64,000 nucleotides of DNA from Oscillospiraceae bacterium (lineage in GTDB: Bacteria > Bacillota_A > Clostridia > Oscillospirales > WRJC01). Made by a program: the position numbers and the translations under genes. Location: assembly GCA_009782405.1 (NCBI GenBank), contig WRJC01000019.1, forward strand, positions 1 to 64,000, given 5' to 3'. Under the pieces are notes generated by a model. It was given only the letters and a program-made list of their open reading frames with translations, searched no databases and was not told where the DNA came from. Positions 9,707 through 17,087 of this stretch are shown piece after piece. Each line of letters begins with the position of its first letter. The first letter of the stretch is position 1.

Positions 9707-9739
9707 GATCAAAAACCCCGACCTTTCTTTGATTGATTC

Positions 9740-9760
9740 CCATTACATCGCATGTAATGG
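9740..9760. promoter_or_regulatory. 21-bp palindrome, candidate operator
   Basis: CCATTACAT and ATGTAATGG are perfect 9-base arms around a CGC centre, in the short gap between the MBOAT gene and the downstream solute-binding gene. There is no T-run on the minus strand, so it is not an obvious terminator for these genes. It could be a repressor site or an RNA hairpin. Confidence 0.4.
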
Positions 9761-9768
9761 AACTTTTT

Positions 9769-11202
9769 TTAAAATATGAAATATATAAACGGGTTGTATG
9801 ACTCCACAGCGAGCGAAAAGACGCAGTATATCAGAGCGGCGGCAGACATCAAATCGACGATTATTTTCCCGGCGGCGGTGGCCTCCAAATATTTTTTGAG
9901 GTATTTTGAAACGGGCATGGAGCATACAATCCCCGCCGCGACGGCTATCAGCTGAGGCAACCCGACGACATTCTTTTCGGCCATATAGACAAAAGACCCC
10001 GAACCGTTGGCCCCGAACATGGACGAGAGTATCAAGCCTATATGGGAAATGTTTTCAGCCCTGAAAATCACCCAGCCGAAAATAAAAGCGGCGATCGTGT
10101 ATAAATGGCACAATATCGGGATTTTTTCGAGTTTTTTCCGCAAAAAGAATTTTTCCGCTATCAGTATCGCTCCAAAATACAATCCCCACAATATGAAAGT
10201 CCATGCCGCCCCGTGCCAAAGCCCCGTCAGCCCCCAGACTATCATTATGTTCAGCACCCATCTCGGCGTGGACACCCTATTTCCCCCAAGCGGGATGTAT
10301 ACATAGTCCCTGAAAAAACTCGAAAGCGATATGTGCCACCTGCGCCAAAAATCCGTTACCGATTTCGCCGTGTACGGATACTTGAAATTTTCGAGATAAT
10401 GGAAGCCCATCATCCGCCCGATGCCTATGGCCATATCCGAATATCCCGAAAAATCGAAATATATCTGCAGGCTGTACGCTATTATCGCGATCCATGCCCC
10501 GATCGCGCCGTAATCTTTCACGCTGCCGGCTACGCCGCCGTTTGCATTGAAGGCCGTAGTCAGTATTCCGTCGGCCAAAGCCGCGACGTTGTTTGCGATG
10601 AGCACTTTTTTTGCCAGACCCGCGATGAATCTCCTGAGCCCCGAGGCAAATTCCTCGAAATTTTCAAACCTGTTTTCCAATTCGTCCGCAATTGTCTGAT
10701 AGCGCACGATGGGGCCTGCGATCAGCTGCGGGAATCCCGAAAGGTACGCCCCCAAAAAAAATATGTTTTTTTGCGCGGGGGCCTTTTTTTTGTACACGTC
10801 TATCACATACGACAATATCTGGAAAGTATAGAAAGATATGCCTATGGGCAGGGGTATATTGGCTATTTTTGGGTCGCTGATCCCGAATATCCCCAAAATG
10901 AAGCCCATATACTTGAATATTCCGATCAACGCCAAATTCAACGCGGCGGCCGCTATGACAATTGATTTGGCTCTGCGGTCTTCATTTTGTCCCTGTTTTT
11001 TGCATATCCATAAAGCGAGCGCATAATTCATGCATATCGAAAAAATCATCAGAAATATATAGACCGGCTCGCCCCATGCGTAAAATACCAGCGAAAAAGC
11101 CAAAAGGACATAATTTCTCGTATTTCTTTTTTTCGCGGTGAAATACAGGATAAAAAACAGGGGCAGGAAATAGAACAGAAACGGCAGGCTTGAAAACAAC
11201 AT
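9769..11202 (-). CDS. MBOAT family O-acyltransferase (AlgI/DltB-like)
   Basis: A 477-residue polytopic membrane protein of the membrane-bound O-acyltransferase family, close to AlgI, PatA and DltB in length and layout. Both signature histidines are present: FWRRWHISLS with H290 and LTGLWHGAAW with H330. These enzymes move acetyl groups across the membrane onto extracellular polysaccharide. The upstream gene in the same direction encodes a DHHW/AlgX-like protein, 36 bp away, which fits the usual transmembrane-plus-extracellular acetylation pair. The start is ATG 11202 behind AAGGAGATG. The polymer acetylated is unknown. A degenerate relative is fused to a DHHW domain at 37176-39584. Confidence 0.92.
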   Translation of the reverse strand: MLFSSLPFLFYFLPLFFILYFTAKKRNTRNYVLLAFSLVFYAWGEPVYIFLMIFSICMNYALALWICKKQGQNEDRRAKSIVIAAAALNLALIGIFKYMGFILGIFGISDPKIANIPLPIGISFYTFQILSYVIDVYKKKAPAQKNIFFLGAYLSGFPQLIAGPIVRYQTIADELENRFENFEEFASGLRRFIAGLAKKVLIANNVAALADGILTTAFNANGGVAGSVKDYGAIGAWIAIIAYSLQIYFDFSGYSDMAIGIGRMMGFHYLENFKYPYTAKSVTDFWRRWHISLSSFFRDYVYIPLGGNRVSTPRWVLNIMIVWGLTGLWHGAAWTFILWGLYFGAILIAEKFFLRKKLEKIPILCHLYTIAAFIFGWVIFRAENISHIGLILSSMFGANGSGSFVYMAEKNVVGLPQLIAVAAGIVCSMPVSKYLKKYLEATAAGKIIVDLMSAAALIYCVFSLAVESYNPFIYFIF

Positions 11203-11238
11203 AACTTTTGCTTCATCTCCTTCGCATCATAATTAATT

Positions 11239-12645
11239 TCAATCCGTGATGACTTTGTCCAATTGCGTGTCGTTTTGGATGTCGTACAATATGCGGTCGG
11301 CGACCTGCAAAATCAAAACGTCCGTTATATCATTTTCTTCGATGAACTTATTATAGTCGAACCTGCCGTGGGTCCATAGCGTGGAATACATATGGTCGAA
11401 ATTTGAGGCTATGAGTTCGCCCGTGGCCCACGAATAAGAGTCTGTCAGCATGAGAAGGTTCCTGCCCGTTTTGTTTCCCGGATATTCGACGTTCCCGGGG
11501 CGAGGGTAAAAGCTGGCATAATGGTCGGCAAACGTATCTTTTGAAAATTTTCCGTCAAGGTACCTGTCCAGATTTCTTTGGTTGGTTTTTCCCCTGCCGT
11601 TTATATTTTCGTACATGGCATGTTCGGGGAGATCGATTATGTAATACCACCAGTCGTCGTAAATTTCGGTGTACCCGTGGTTCCATACGTGCGAACCCCG
11701 CAGCTGCGCCCCGTCGATTGCGTCGAATTCGGCTTCGCGCGGACCGCCTATTCCGGGAGCGTCGTTTTCTATCATGTTGACAACGTCGCAGTATATGCTG
11801 TACGCTCCCTGGGCGGCTTCGTGATGGTCTGTTTTGCAAATGTATTCAAGCCGCTTCTCCACTGTGTCTATTTTGAAATAGTCATAGGCGTTTACCGCCG
11901 ACATATCGAGCCCTTCGAAAAACTGCATCATGAAATCGTGAGTCGAAAATTCGTTTCGCATGATGCGTATGTCTTTTATGATTTCCCCGAATATTTCCGT
12001 TTCCTGGAAGCGCGTGCACACATACACGTAAAAATTCACGTCTTTGTTCGCATTGGCTATCCTGTTCACGTGCCCGAGCTGAGTCTCCACGCGCCATCTG
12101 AGTTCAGGTTCACCGGCGAGCAGCGTCTTGTCGGTCCAGCCCTCGGAAAACGGCTTGCCCTCTTCCGTAAAGGCCCAAACGTCATTGCACCAGTCCGTGC
12201 CGATATATTCGGCTCTGTATTTTACCTCGGGCTTTTTTTGCTCTGTCGCGATTTCCGCATCCCCGCCGATATTTTCCAAAGGCGGGGCGGGGTTTTGTTC
12301 CATGACGACGGCGCCGTCCGGTTCGGCTTTTTCAAAACCATACAAAACGTCGAGAAAATACCTTCTCATCGAACGGTCGTTGTCCGACATGAATATGGTG
12401 ATTTGCTCATAGGCCGGCAGCGCGTTCGAATAAATATTTTCAAGAGCCGCTTTGCTTTGCTCTATCGTGTTCATCAAAAACGCAAAGGGCGCATCTTCCT
12501 CGTAAACTTTTGCGGGGAGCTTGATATTTTTATTTTCCGGCAGTTTCGCGACGTCGAATATGTCCAACGCATACGAAACAGGGCACCAGACTAACAAAAA
12601 CAAAAATATCGCCGAAATTGCCATGGCATAGATTTTGCTGCGCAA
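11239..12645 (-). CDS. DHHW/AlgX-like SGNH-fold protein, partner of the MBOAT gene
   Basis: A 468-residue exported protein, with a signal peptide or anchor over residues 5-26. The AlgJ/AlgX-type catalytic Asp-His pair appears as KTDHHEAAQGAY (TDHHE rather than the usual TDHHW), and the nucleophile block as LMLTDSYSWATGE. Proteins of this family transfer acetyl from an MBOAT partner to a polysaccharide or remove it. The gene lies directly upstream of the MBOAT gene. The best start is TTG 12645, six bases after a GGGGGGAT ribosome binding site; ATG 12624 would cut into the signal peptide. An unusual insert of acidic, Pro-rich sequence (about residues 115-140) carries no recognisable motif. Confidence 0.75.
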   Translation of the reverse strand: MRSKIYAMAISAIFLFLLVWCPVSYALDIFDVAKLPENKNIKLPAKVYEEDAPFAFLMNTIEQSKAALENIYSNALPAYEQITIFMSDNDRSMRRYFLDVLYGFEKAEPDGAVVMEQNPAPPLENIGGDAEIATEQKKPEVKYRAEYIGTDWCNDVWAFTEEGKPFSEGWTDKTLLAGEPELRWRVETQLGHVNRIANANKDVNFYVYVCTRFQETEIFGEIIKDIRIMRNEFSTHDFMMQFFEGLDMSAVNAYDYFKIDTVEKRLEYICKTDHHEAAQGAYSIYCDVVNMIENDAPGIGGPREAEFDAIDGAQLRGSHVWNHGYTEIYDDWWYYIIDLPEHAMYENINGRGKTNQRNLDRYLDGKFSKDTFADHYASFYPRPGNVEYPGNKTGRNLLMLTDSYSWATGELIASNFDHMYSTLWTHGRFDYNKFIEENDITDVLILQVADRILYDIQNDTQLDKVITD

Positions 12646-12694
12646 AAAACATCCCCCCTACAATCGAACTTATGTCAACATTCACATTATCGGT

Positions 12695-12740
12695 AAAATA
12701 AAAATGCAATAGATTTTTGGCAATCTTGCATTTTTATTTT
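12695..12740 (-). terminator. AT-rich inverted repeat, probable terminator of the CBM6 gene
   Basis: Perfect 15-base arms (12695-12709 and 12726-12740) with a 16-base loop. On the minus strand the distal arm ends in a T-rich tract. It lies between the CBM6-like gene and the DHHW gene. The stem is A/T-rich, so efficiency may be modest. Confidence 0.5.
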
Positions 12741-12763
12741 TATATTGAAATCTGCTGAAATCG

Positions 12764-14086
12764 TCAGTCTTTTTTTTCGGCATCGCCGTCTTTGTCTTTG
12801 TCTTCTTCCTTGTCTTCTTCCTTGCCCTTGTTTTTGCCCGTGCTTCTTATCGCCCCGATTATCGCGACTATCACGACAACCGCCACCACCGCGATTATCG
12901 CTATGACAATTATCGTCATATTGTCGCCGCTTTTTTCGTCTTCGGAGGCGGCTTCGGTTTCATCTGCCGCCGCGGGGTCTTTGGCGGCTTCGCCTTCGGC
13001 TTCGTCTGCGTTTTCTTCGGCGGCGGGAGCTTCTGTCGGCTCCTCGATATTTCCGGTCCTGGAGATCTCAAGCGCGGAAAAGTTGTTGCCGCCCAAAAAC
13101 TCGACTTTGACGATATGCTCGCCCGAAAGCACAGGGGTTTCGCCCACGCCGTACAATTCGTAAGCCTGCCAGCCGTTTTTGTTCGGCATCCCGGAATCGC
13201 CTATTTCGCTGCCGTCGATATATATTTTGATACCTCCGGGGCTGTCGGAGTCCGTGGCGAGCCATGCGTCGAACTTATACATCCCGTCCCTTGCGACATT
13301 GACGCTGTACTGCACCCATTCGCCCGCGTTTATCCAGCCTATGTTGCCGCCGAATTCGCTTTCTCCGATTTCGGTGTTGACTTCTTCGTCGGGCCTGATG
13401 GTTTTCGAATCGGAATTGGCGTTTTTGCCGTAATTGGCTGCCCCCGCGTCGAAGTCCACCGCCCTGACGATGTTCTTGCCGCTGCCGGCGATCTTGTGCT
13501 CCACGGGAACCCATAGGGGCGCGCCGTTGATCATGGGTGTGACTATGATCGCAGTTATGTTGAAGCCGCCTACGCTGCCCCATTTGGCGTGAATGACTTG
13601 CGTGCCAGCCGCCATTTTTATGTCGCCGAAATTATAAAGCGCGTATTCCTGCCATCCTTCCTGTTCCACATAATCGATGCTGCCGATGAGCTCGTCGCCG
13701 CAATACAGCGAAAGCCCTTCGTTTGAGCCGTTGTCCGAGGCGCACCATGCCGCAAACCTGTATTCGCCCTCAGCCGCCACGTTTACAGTCCACTGCACCC
13801 GCGTGCCGTGATCGGTCCAGCCTATATTGCCGCCGTAATCGTCCGCCACGCCGGATCCGAATTCATTGTCCACCATTTCGTCTTCCCTGACGTCGTGGCT
13901 CCCGCTGTTGTCTTTCCAATCGTATTCGCCCGAATCGAAGTCCACCGCCCTGATGACTGAAATAGCGTCCGGCACAATCGCAATGTCCGCAAAAGGAGCC
14001 GCGCTCGCAGTCATGGCCAGCACGGGCAAAATCATGAGACCCAGCGTCGCCGCGAGCGAACCCGCCAAAACTTTTTTGAATTTCAT
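12764..14086 (-). CDS. Secreted, membrane-anchored protein with two CBM6-like domains
   Basis: A 440-residue surface protein. The signal peptide (1-29, ending TASA) is followed by two homologous CBM6-type lectin domains of about 140 residues each. Both open with VRAVDFD and share the pattern GGNIGW, V-Q-(W/Y)-(T/S)-VNVA, Y-(R/K)-F-(A/D)-A-W. A Glu/Ala-rich linker, one transmembrane helix near residue 400 and a strongly charged KGKEEDKEEDKDKDGD tail end the protein. There is no catalytic domain, so it probably binds glycans at the cell surface. The start is ATG 14086 behind CGGAGGGG. Position next to an acetylation pair and a solute-binding gene suggests a role in handling polysaccharide, but this is inference. 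Confidence 0.82.
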   Translation of the reverse strand: MKFKKVLAGSLAATLGLMILPVLAMTASAAPFADIAIVPDAISVIRAVDFDSGEYDWKDNSGSHDVREDEMVDNEFGSGVADDYGGNIGWTDHGTRVQWTVNVAAEGEYRFAAWCASDNGSNEGLSLYCGDELIGSIDYVEQEGWQEYALYNFGDIKMAAGTQVIHAKWGSVGGFNITAIIVTPMINGAPLWVPVEHKIAGSGKNIVRAVDFDAGAANYGKNANSDSKTIRPDEEVNTEIGESEFGGNIGWINAGEWVQYSVNVARDGMYKFDAWLATDSDSPGGIKIYIDGSEIGDSGMPNKNGWQAYELYGVGETPVLSGEHIVKVEFLGGNNFSALEISRTGNIEEPTEAPAAEENADEAEGEAAKDPAAADETEAASEDEKSGDNMTIIVIAIIAVVAVVVIVAIIGAIRSTGKNKGKEEDKEEDKDKDGDAEKKD

Positions 14087-14318
14087 AAAATACCCCTCCG
14101 AATATAAATAATAAAATAAAAATTACGTTCGCATTACATATTTCTTACATTATATCACGCCATAAAAAAAATTTCAAGCGAAATTCCGCAAAATTATTTT
14201 TTTTGCCGCTCAAACATTATTTAAAATATATTTACATTTGCGGGTGGTTTATGCGCCAAAATTGTGATAGAATATTGTGGTAAAATATTTTATCGAAAAT
14301 AATCGGAGGGTTTGGCGA

Positions 14319-14546
14319 ATGTTTGAAAAAATAGTCGAAATCATATCGGCGCAACTCAAAGCGGATCCCGAAAACATCCTCCCCGCGACAAGCGTCACGG
14401 AAGATTTGGGGGCGGATTCGTTGGATGTGGTCGAGCTTCTCATGGCCATAGACGAAGAATTCGGGGTGAATGTCCCCGACGAGGACATACCGTCCCTGAA
14501 AACGGTGCAGGACATAGTGGACTATGTAGAGGCTCACCGGGAATAA
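14319..14546 (+). CDS. acpP: Acyl carrier protein
   Basis: A 75-residue acyl carrier protein of standard size. The phosphopantetheine attachment serine sits in GADSLDVVEL, followed by MAIDEEFGVNVPDED, a near-perfect match to fatty-acid-synthesis AcpP. It carries growing acyl chains in the cytoplasm. The frame opens 14 codons earlier, but the ATG at 14319 has GGAGGG nine bases upstream and gives the canonical N-terminus MFEKIVEII. No other fatty-acid genes adjoin it. Two weak -10-like hexamers (TAGAAT, TAAAAT) lie just upstream within 14268-14286. Confidence 0.95.
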   Translation: MFEKIVEIISAQLKADPENILPATSVTEDLGADSLDVVELLMAIDEEFGVNVPDEDIPSLKTVQDIVDYVEAHRE

Positions 14547-14561
14547 AATTTAAAAAATAGC

Positions 14562-14590
14562 TTGCAATGTTTGTCGAATCTTGGTATAAT
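14562..14590 (+). promoter_or_regulatory. Promoter of the SRP RNA gene
   Basis: TTGCAA, 17-bp spacer, TATAAT, with TTGG preceding the -10. The predicted transcript start falls at the base of the closing helix of the SRP RNA. Confidence 0.7.
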
Positions 14591-14593
14591 ATA

Positions 14594-14908
14594 ACAACGG
14601 GTGCGAAAACAAAGCCGTACTAGCCGGGGAGATAGCGGTGCCCTGTAACCTGCAACCCGCTACAGCAGGGGTTAATTCCGTCAATGAGGGCCGTGTCTGT
14701 ATGGTCCGGGCTGTATTTTTCTCATGATGAAGGATGGGTCTCGCGCAATCGTGAGCCGTGAACCATGTCAGGCGGGGAACCGAGCAGCATTAATCGGAAT
14801 TCTTCGATGTGCCGCGAGGCTGCCTGTCCCGAATGGGAGGTGCGGCGTCCGCGTGTAGCCATGCGTTCGAGTTGCGGTGTACGGTTTTGTTTTTCCACCC
14901 GTTGTTAT
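14594..14908 (+). ncRNA. ffs: Large bacterial signal recognition particle RNA (with Alu domain)
   Basis: The Alu-domain signature of Bacillota SRP RNA is clear: CTAGCCGGGGAGATAGCGG followed by TGCCCTGTAACCTGC and CCGCTACAGCAGGG (about 14620-14668). The S-domain shows GTCAGG, a GGAA tetraloop region and GAGCAGC near 14767-14787. The ends pair with each other: AACAACGGGTG at 14593-14603 with CACCCGTTGTT at 14896-14906. At about 310 nt it is somewhat longer than the 271-nt Bacillus RNA. With Ffh it targets nascent membrane and exported proteins. In Bacillota this gene usually sits directly before dnaX; here two CBM9-like genes intervene. Confidence 0.93.
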
Positions 14909-14943
14909 ATTCGCCGCATACCAATTTGCCTAAAATTTCGCGC

Positions 14944-14972
14944 TTGACATTTTTTGGTTTTGGTGGTACAAT
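14944..14972 (+). promoter_or_regulatory. Promoter for CBM9-like paralog 2
   Basis: TTGACA, exactly 17 bp, TACAAT, with GGTGG before the -10. It lies about 35 bp past the SRP RNA and 41 bp before the start codon. Confidence 0.7.
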
Positions 14973-15013
14973 ATCGGTGAATAAAAACAAAAATAATTTA
15001 GGGGGTTACAAAA

Positions 15014-15913
15014 ATGTTCAAAGCGGTAAAATTCACGGCGATATTCTTGCTTTTCGCGCTTATGCTTTCTTTGGGTGTTGCGGCGGAGGCGAAACCGACG
15101 GTGGAAGTAAAAAGAGGCTCGGCGAAAATCGACGGCCAGATCGACGATATTTGGCAATATGTCGAAGAGATGAAACTCGACCGGGTAAACGACGGCGAAA
15201 AAACGGATGCGGTCGTCTATGCGAAAATGCTGTGGGACGACGATAACCTTTACATTTTGATGGTGGCGCTCGACAACACCAAATTCAACACAGATGAATT
15301 TTTGAGCCAGGAAGATTGTTTTGAAGTGATGCTTGACCTCGAAAACAAAAAAACAGACTCGTATTCGGAACCGAACCAATTCAGATTTTTGTATGACATT
15401 TTGACCCCTTTGGAAACCGGGATGAGATTTTTGGAGAATATCAGCGAAGATGCCTGGCAACATATCGAAATTGCGGGAGTGGAAACGGACACGGGTTACA
15501 TAATGGAAGCGAGGATCAATTCGAAAGTCGGCATTGATTTCACCTTGAAAGAAAATATGGAAATAGGGATTGATTTTGGCTATGACGACAACACAGAAGG
15601 GGAAGGCGCCAGAGCCGGGCAATTGACTTGGAATGCGGACGGAACCGACAATGTCGCCAATGTCCCGTTGGCCATGGGCACGATAAAACTCGTAAATGAA
15701 GAGGCGCAGCCGCCGACAATCGAAGAAGAACCCGAACCCGCAGAAGAAGCCGCCGCGCAAACCGAGCCCCCCGCACAAGCCGCGCCTGAACTGCCCGAGA
15801 ACGCCGCTGATTCGGCCGCGCCCCAGACGGGTGATGCGGCGGCTTTCGTCATTTGCGCGATTTTGGGTTTTGGCGGTCTCGGCGTGAAACTTGCCGCAAA
15901 AAGAAAAAAATGA
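15014..15913 (+). CDS. Secreted CBM9-like protein with PxTGD C-terminal anchor signal (paralog 2)
   Basis: A 299-residue paralog of the 7193 protein. A signal peptide (about 1-26, ending AAEA) leads into the CBM9-like domain opening GSAKIDGQIDDIWQ and continuing MLWDDDNLYILMVALD and DTGYIMEARI. The acidic, Pro/Ala-rich linker from about 235 ends in PQTGD at 270-274, then a hydrophobic segment and KRKK. The role is probably non-catalytic glycan binding at the surface. It sits between SRP RNA and dnaX, has its own promoter (14944-14972) and a GGGGG-type ribosome binding site, and is followed 36 bp later by paralog 3, so the two are likely an operon. Confidence 0.75.
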   Translation: MFKAVKFTAIFLLFALMLSLGVAAEAKPTVEVKRGSAKIDGQIDDIWQYVEEMKLDRVNDGEKTDAVVYAKMLWDDDNLYILMVALDNTKFNTDEFLSQEDCFEVMLDLENKKTDSYSEPNQFRFLYDILTPLETGMRFLENISEDAWQHIEIAGVETDTGYIMEARINSKVGIDFTLKENMEIGIDFGYDDNTEGEGARAGQLTWNADGTDNVANVPLAMGTIKLVNEEAQPPTIEEEPEPAEEAAAQTEPPAQAAPELPENAADSAAPQTGDAAAFVICAILGFGGLGVKLAAKRKK

Positions 15914-15949
15914 AAATAAAATTATATTAAAAACTTAGGAGGAAAAAAC

Positions 15950-16879
15950 ATGAAAAGGGCATTGTCAGTTTTTGTCATCGCATTGATCGCTTTCGCGGCA
16001 TTTGCAGCGCCGGTATCAGCAGCACAGAGGCTTTCCGAGTTTGACACCGCAAAAACGGAAATCATGAAAGGCACCCCCGTCATAGACGGCGAAAAAGACG
16101 ATATGTACAACTATTCCCTTGAGTTCGCCCGCCCTTACCTGTATCACTACGCCGAAGAAGGCGGAAACCTCGAGGATGGATCGTTCACGGAAGAAGAATT
16201 CAATGTCACCATGCAGGCGACCGCAAATGTCCTATATGACGATAACAACCTGTACATTTTCCTTGAAGTGACCGATGACGAACTGTATGCAAGCGGCGAC
16301 GATACTTTGGCGTATTGGACGCAGGGCAGCGGCATTATCCTGATGTACTATCCCGGGGATACGGGCGGGGAAAATGTCTACTACCGCAAGCTGCGCGTGG
16401 CATACGGCGCAGAAACCTACAACGCATCGCCCGCGCCGGACGACGGCGATTACCCTGACGACTGCGTTTATGCCTACAAAAAAACCGAAACCGGCTGGAA
16501 CCTCGAAATGCAGGTGAAACTGGCCTCGCCGATAAAAGAAGGCGGGCAATTCAATTTCGCCCTCCAGGTGTGCACCACCTCGCCGGAAAAAAACATGGGC
16601 TTTGCCCACGTAAACGACGATTATGCGCAAATCACGTTCCCCTTTTTGTTGGGCGGCCCGGTGGTCATTCCCGAACCCGAGCCCGAGCCTGAACCCGAGC
16701 CTGAACCCGTCCAGGCCGAACCCGAACCTTCTCCCGCTGCAAGCGAGCCTGCGCCCGAACCCGCCGCCCCCGCCCCGGCTCCCCAAACCGGCGATGCGGC
16801 TTTCGCATATATTTTCGCGGCATTTATTTTAATCGGCTCCGGCGCGGCATTCATGGCAAATAGAAGAGAGCGGAACTAA
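15950..16879 (+). CDS. Secreted CBM9-like protein with PxTGD C-terminal anchor signal (paralog 3)
   Basis: A 309-residue third paralog. Signal peptide 1-24 (ending VSA), CBM9-like domain with GTPVIDGEKDDMYN, YDDNNLYIFLEVTDDE and GWNLEMQVKL, then a linker of repeated Glu-Pro dipeptides around residues 243-257 and a Pro/Ala stretch, PQTGD at 278-282, a hydrophobic helix and RRERN. The start ATG 15950 has AGGAGG upstream. The three paralogs diverge strongly in the binding domain but keep the tail layout, which suggests different ligands on a shared anchoring route. No sortase gene is in the window. Confidence 0.75.
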   Translation: MKRALSVFVIALIAFAAFAAPVSAAQRLSEFDTAKTEIMKGTPVIDGEKDDMYNYSLEFARPYLYHYAEEGGNLEDGSFTEEEFNVTMQATANVLYDDNNLYIFLEVTDDELYASGDDTLAYWTQGSGIILMYYPGDTGGENVYYRKLRVAYGAETYNASPAPDDGDYPDDCVYAYKKTETGWNLEMQVKLASPIKEGGQFNFALQVCTTSPEKNMGFAHVNDDYAQITFPFLLGGPVVIPEPEPEPEPEPEPVQAEPEPSPAASEPAPEPAAPAPAPQTGDAAFAYIFAAFILIGSGAAFMANRRERN

Positions 16880-16922
16880 AAAACAAAATGAACTGTGTTT
16901 AAGATGCTTCGCTAAACGGACA

Positions 16923-16943
16923 GGGCGGCCATTTTGGCCGCCC
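16923..16943 (+). terminator. GC-rich stem-loop after the CBM9-like pair
   Basis: GGGCGGCC and GGCCGCCC form a perfect 8-bp stem around ATTTT. There is no T-run, so it may slow or stabilise the transcript end rather than be a classical terminator. Confidence 0.45.
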
Positions 16944-16984
16944 ATTGGCGCTTCACGAAGGCTGCCGCAAAAATTAACGTCAAT

Positions 16985-17009
16985 GCAAAATTGCAATTGA
17001 CAATTTTGC
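16985..17009. promoter_or_regulatory. Inverted repeat just upstream of the dnaX promoter
   Basis: GCAAAATTG and CAATTTTGC are perfect 9-base arms with a 7-base spacer, ending two bases before the -35 of dnaX. It could be an operator or an A/T-rich UP-like element. A second TTGACA lies inside it at 16997. Confidence 0.35.
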
Positions 17010-17011
17010 CC

Positions 17012-17040
17012 TTGACATTTTTTGTTTTGGGTGGTATAAT
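17012..17040 (+). promoter_or_regulatory. Promoter for dnaX-ybaB-recR
   Basis: TTGACA, 17-bp spacer, perfect TATAAT preceded by GGTGG: the strongest-looking promoter in the window. Confidence 0.75.
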
Positions 17041-17087
17041 ATTCTTATCGCAATTATCTGTTATTTGAAAAAAAGGCGGTAAATCAT

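Noticed and set aside
10105..10965. 286-codon open frame on the plus strand
   Set aside because: Antisense to the MBOAT gene, with no family signature.
12775..12840. Short repeats of GTCTTCTTCCTT
   Set aside because: They encode the charged Glu/Asp/Lys tail of the CBM6 protein; ordinary low complexity rather than a CRISPR or satellite.
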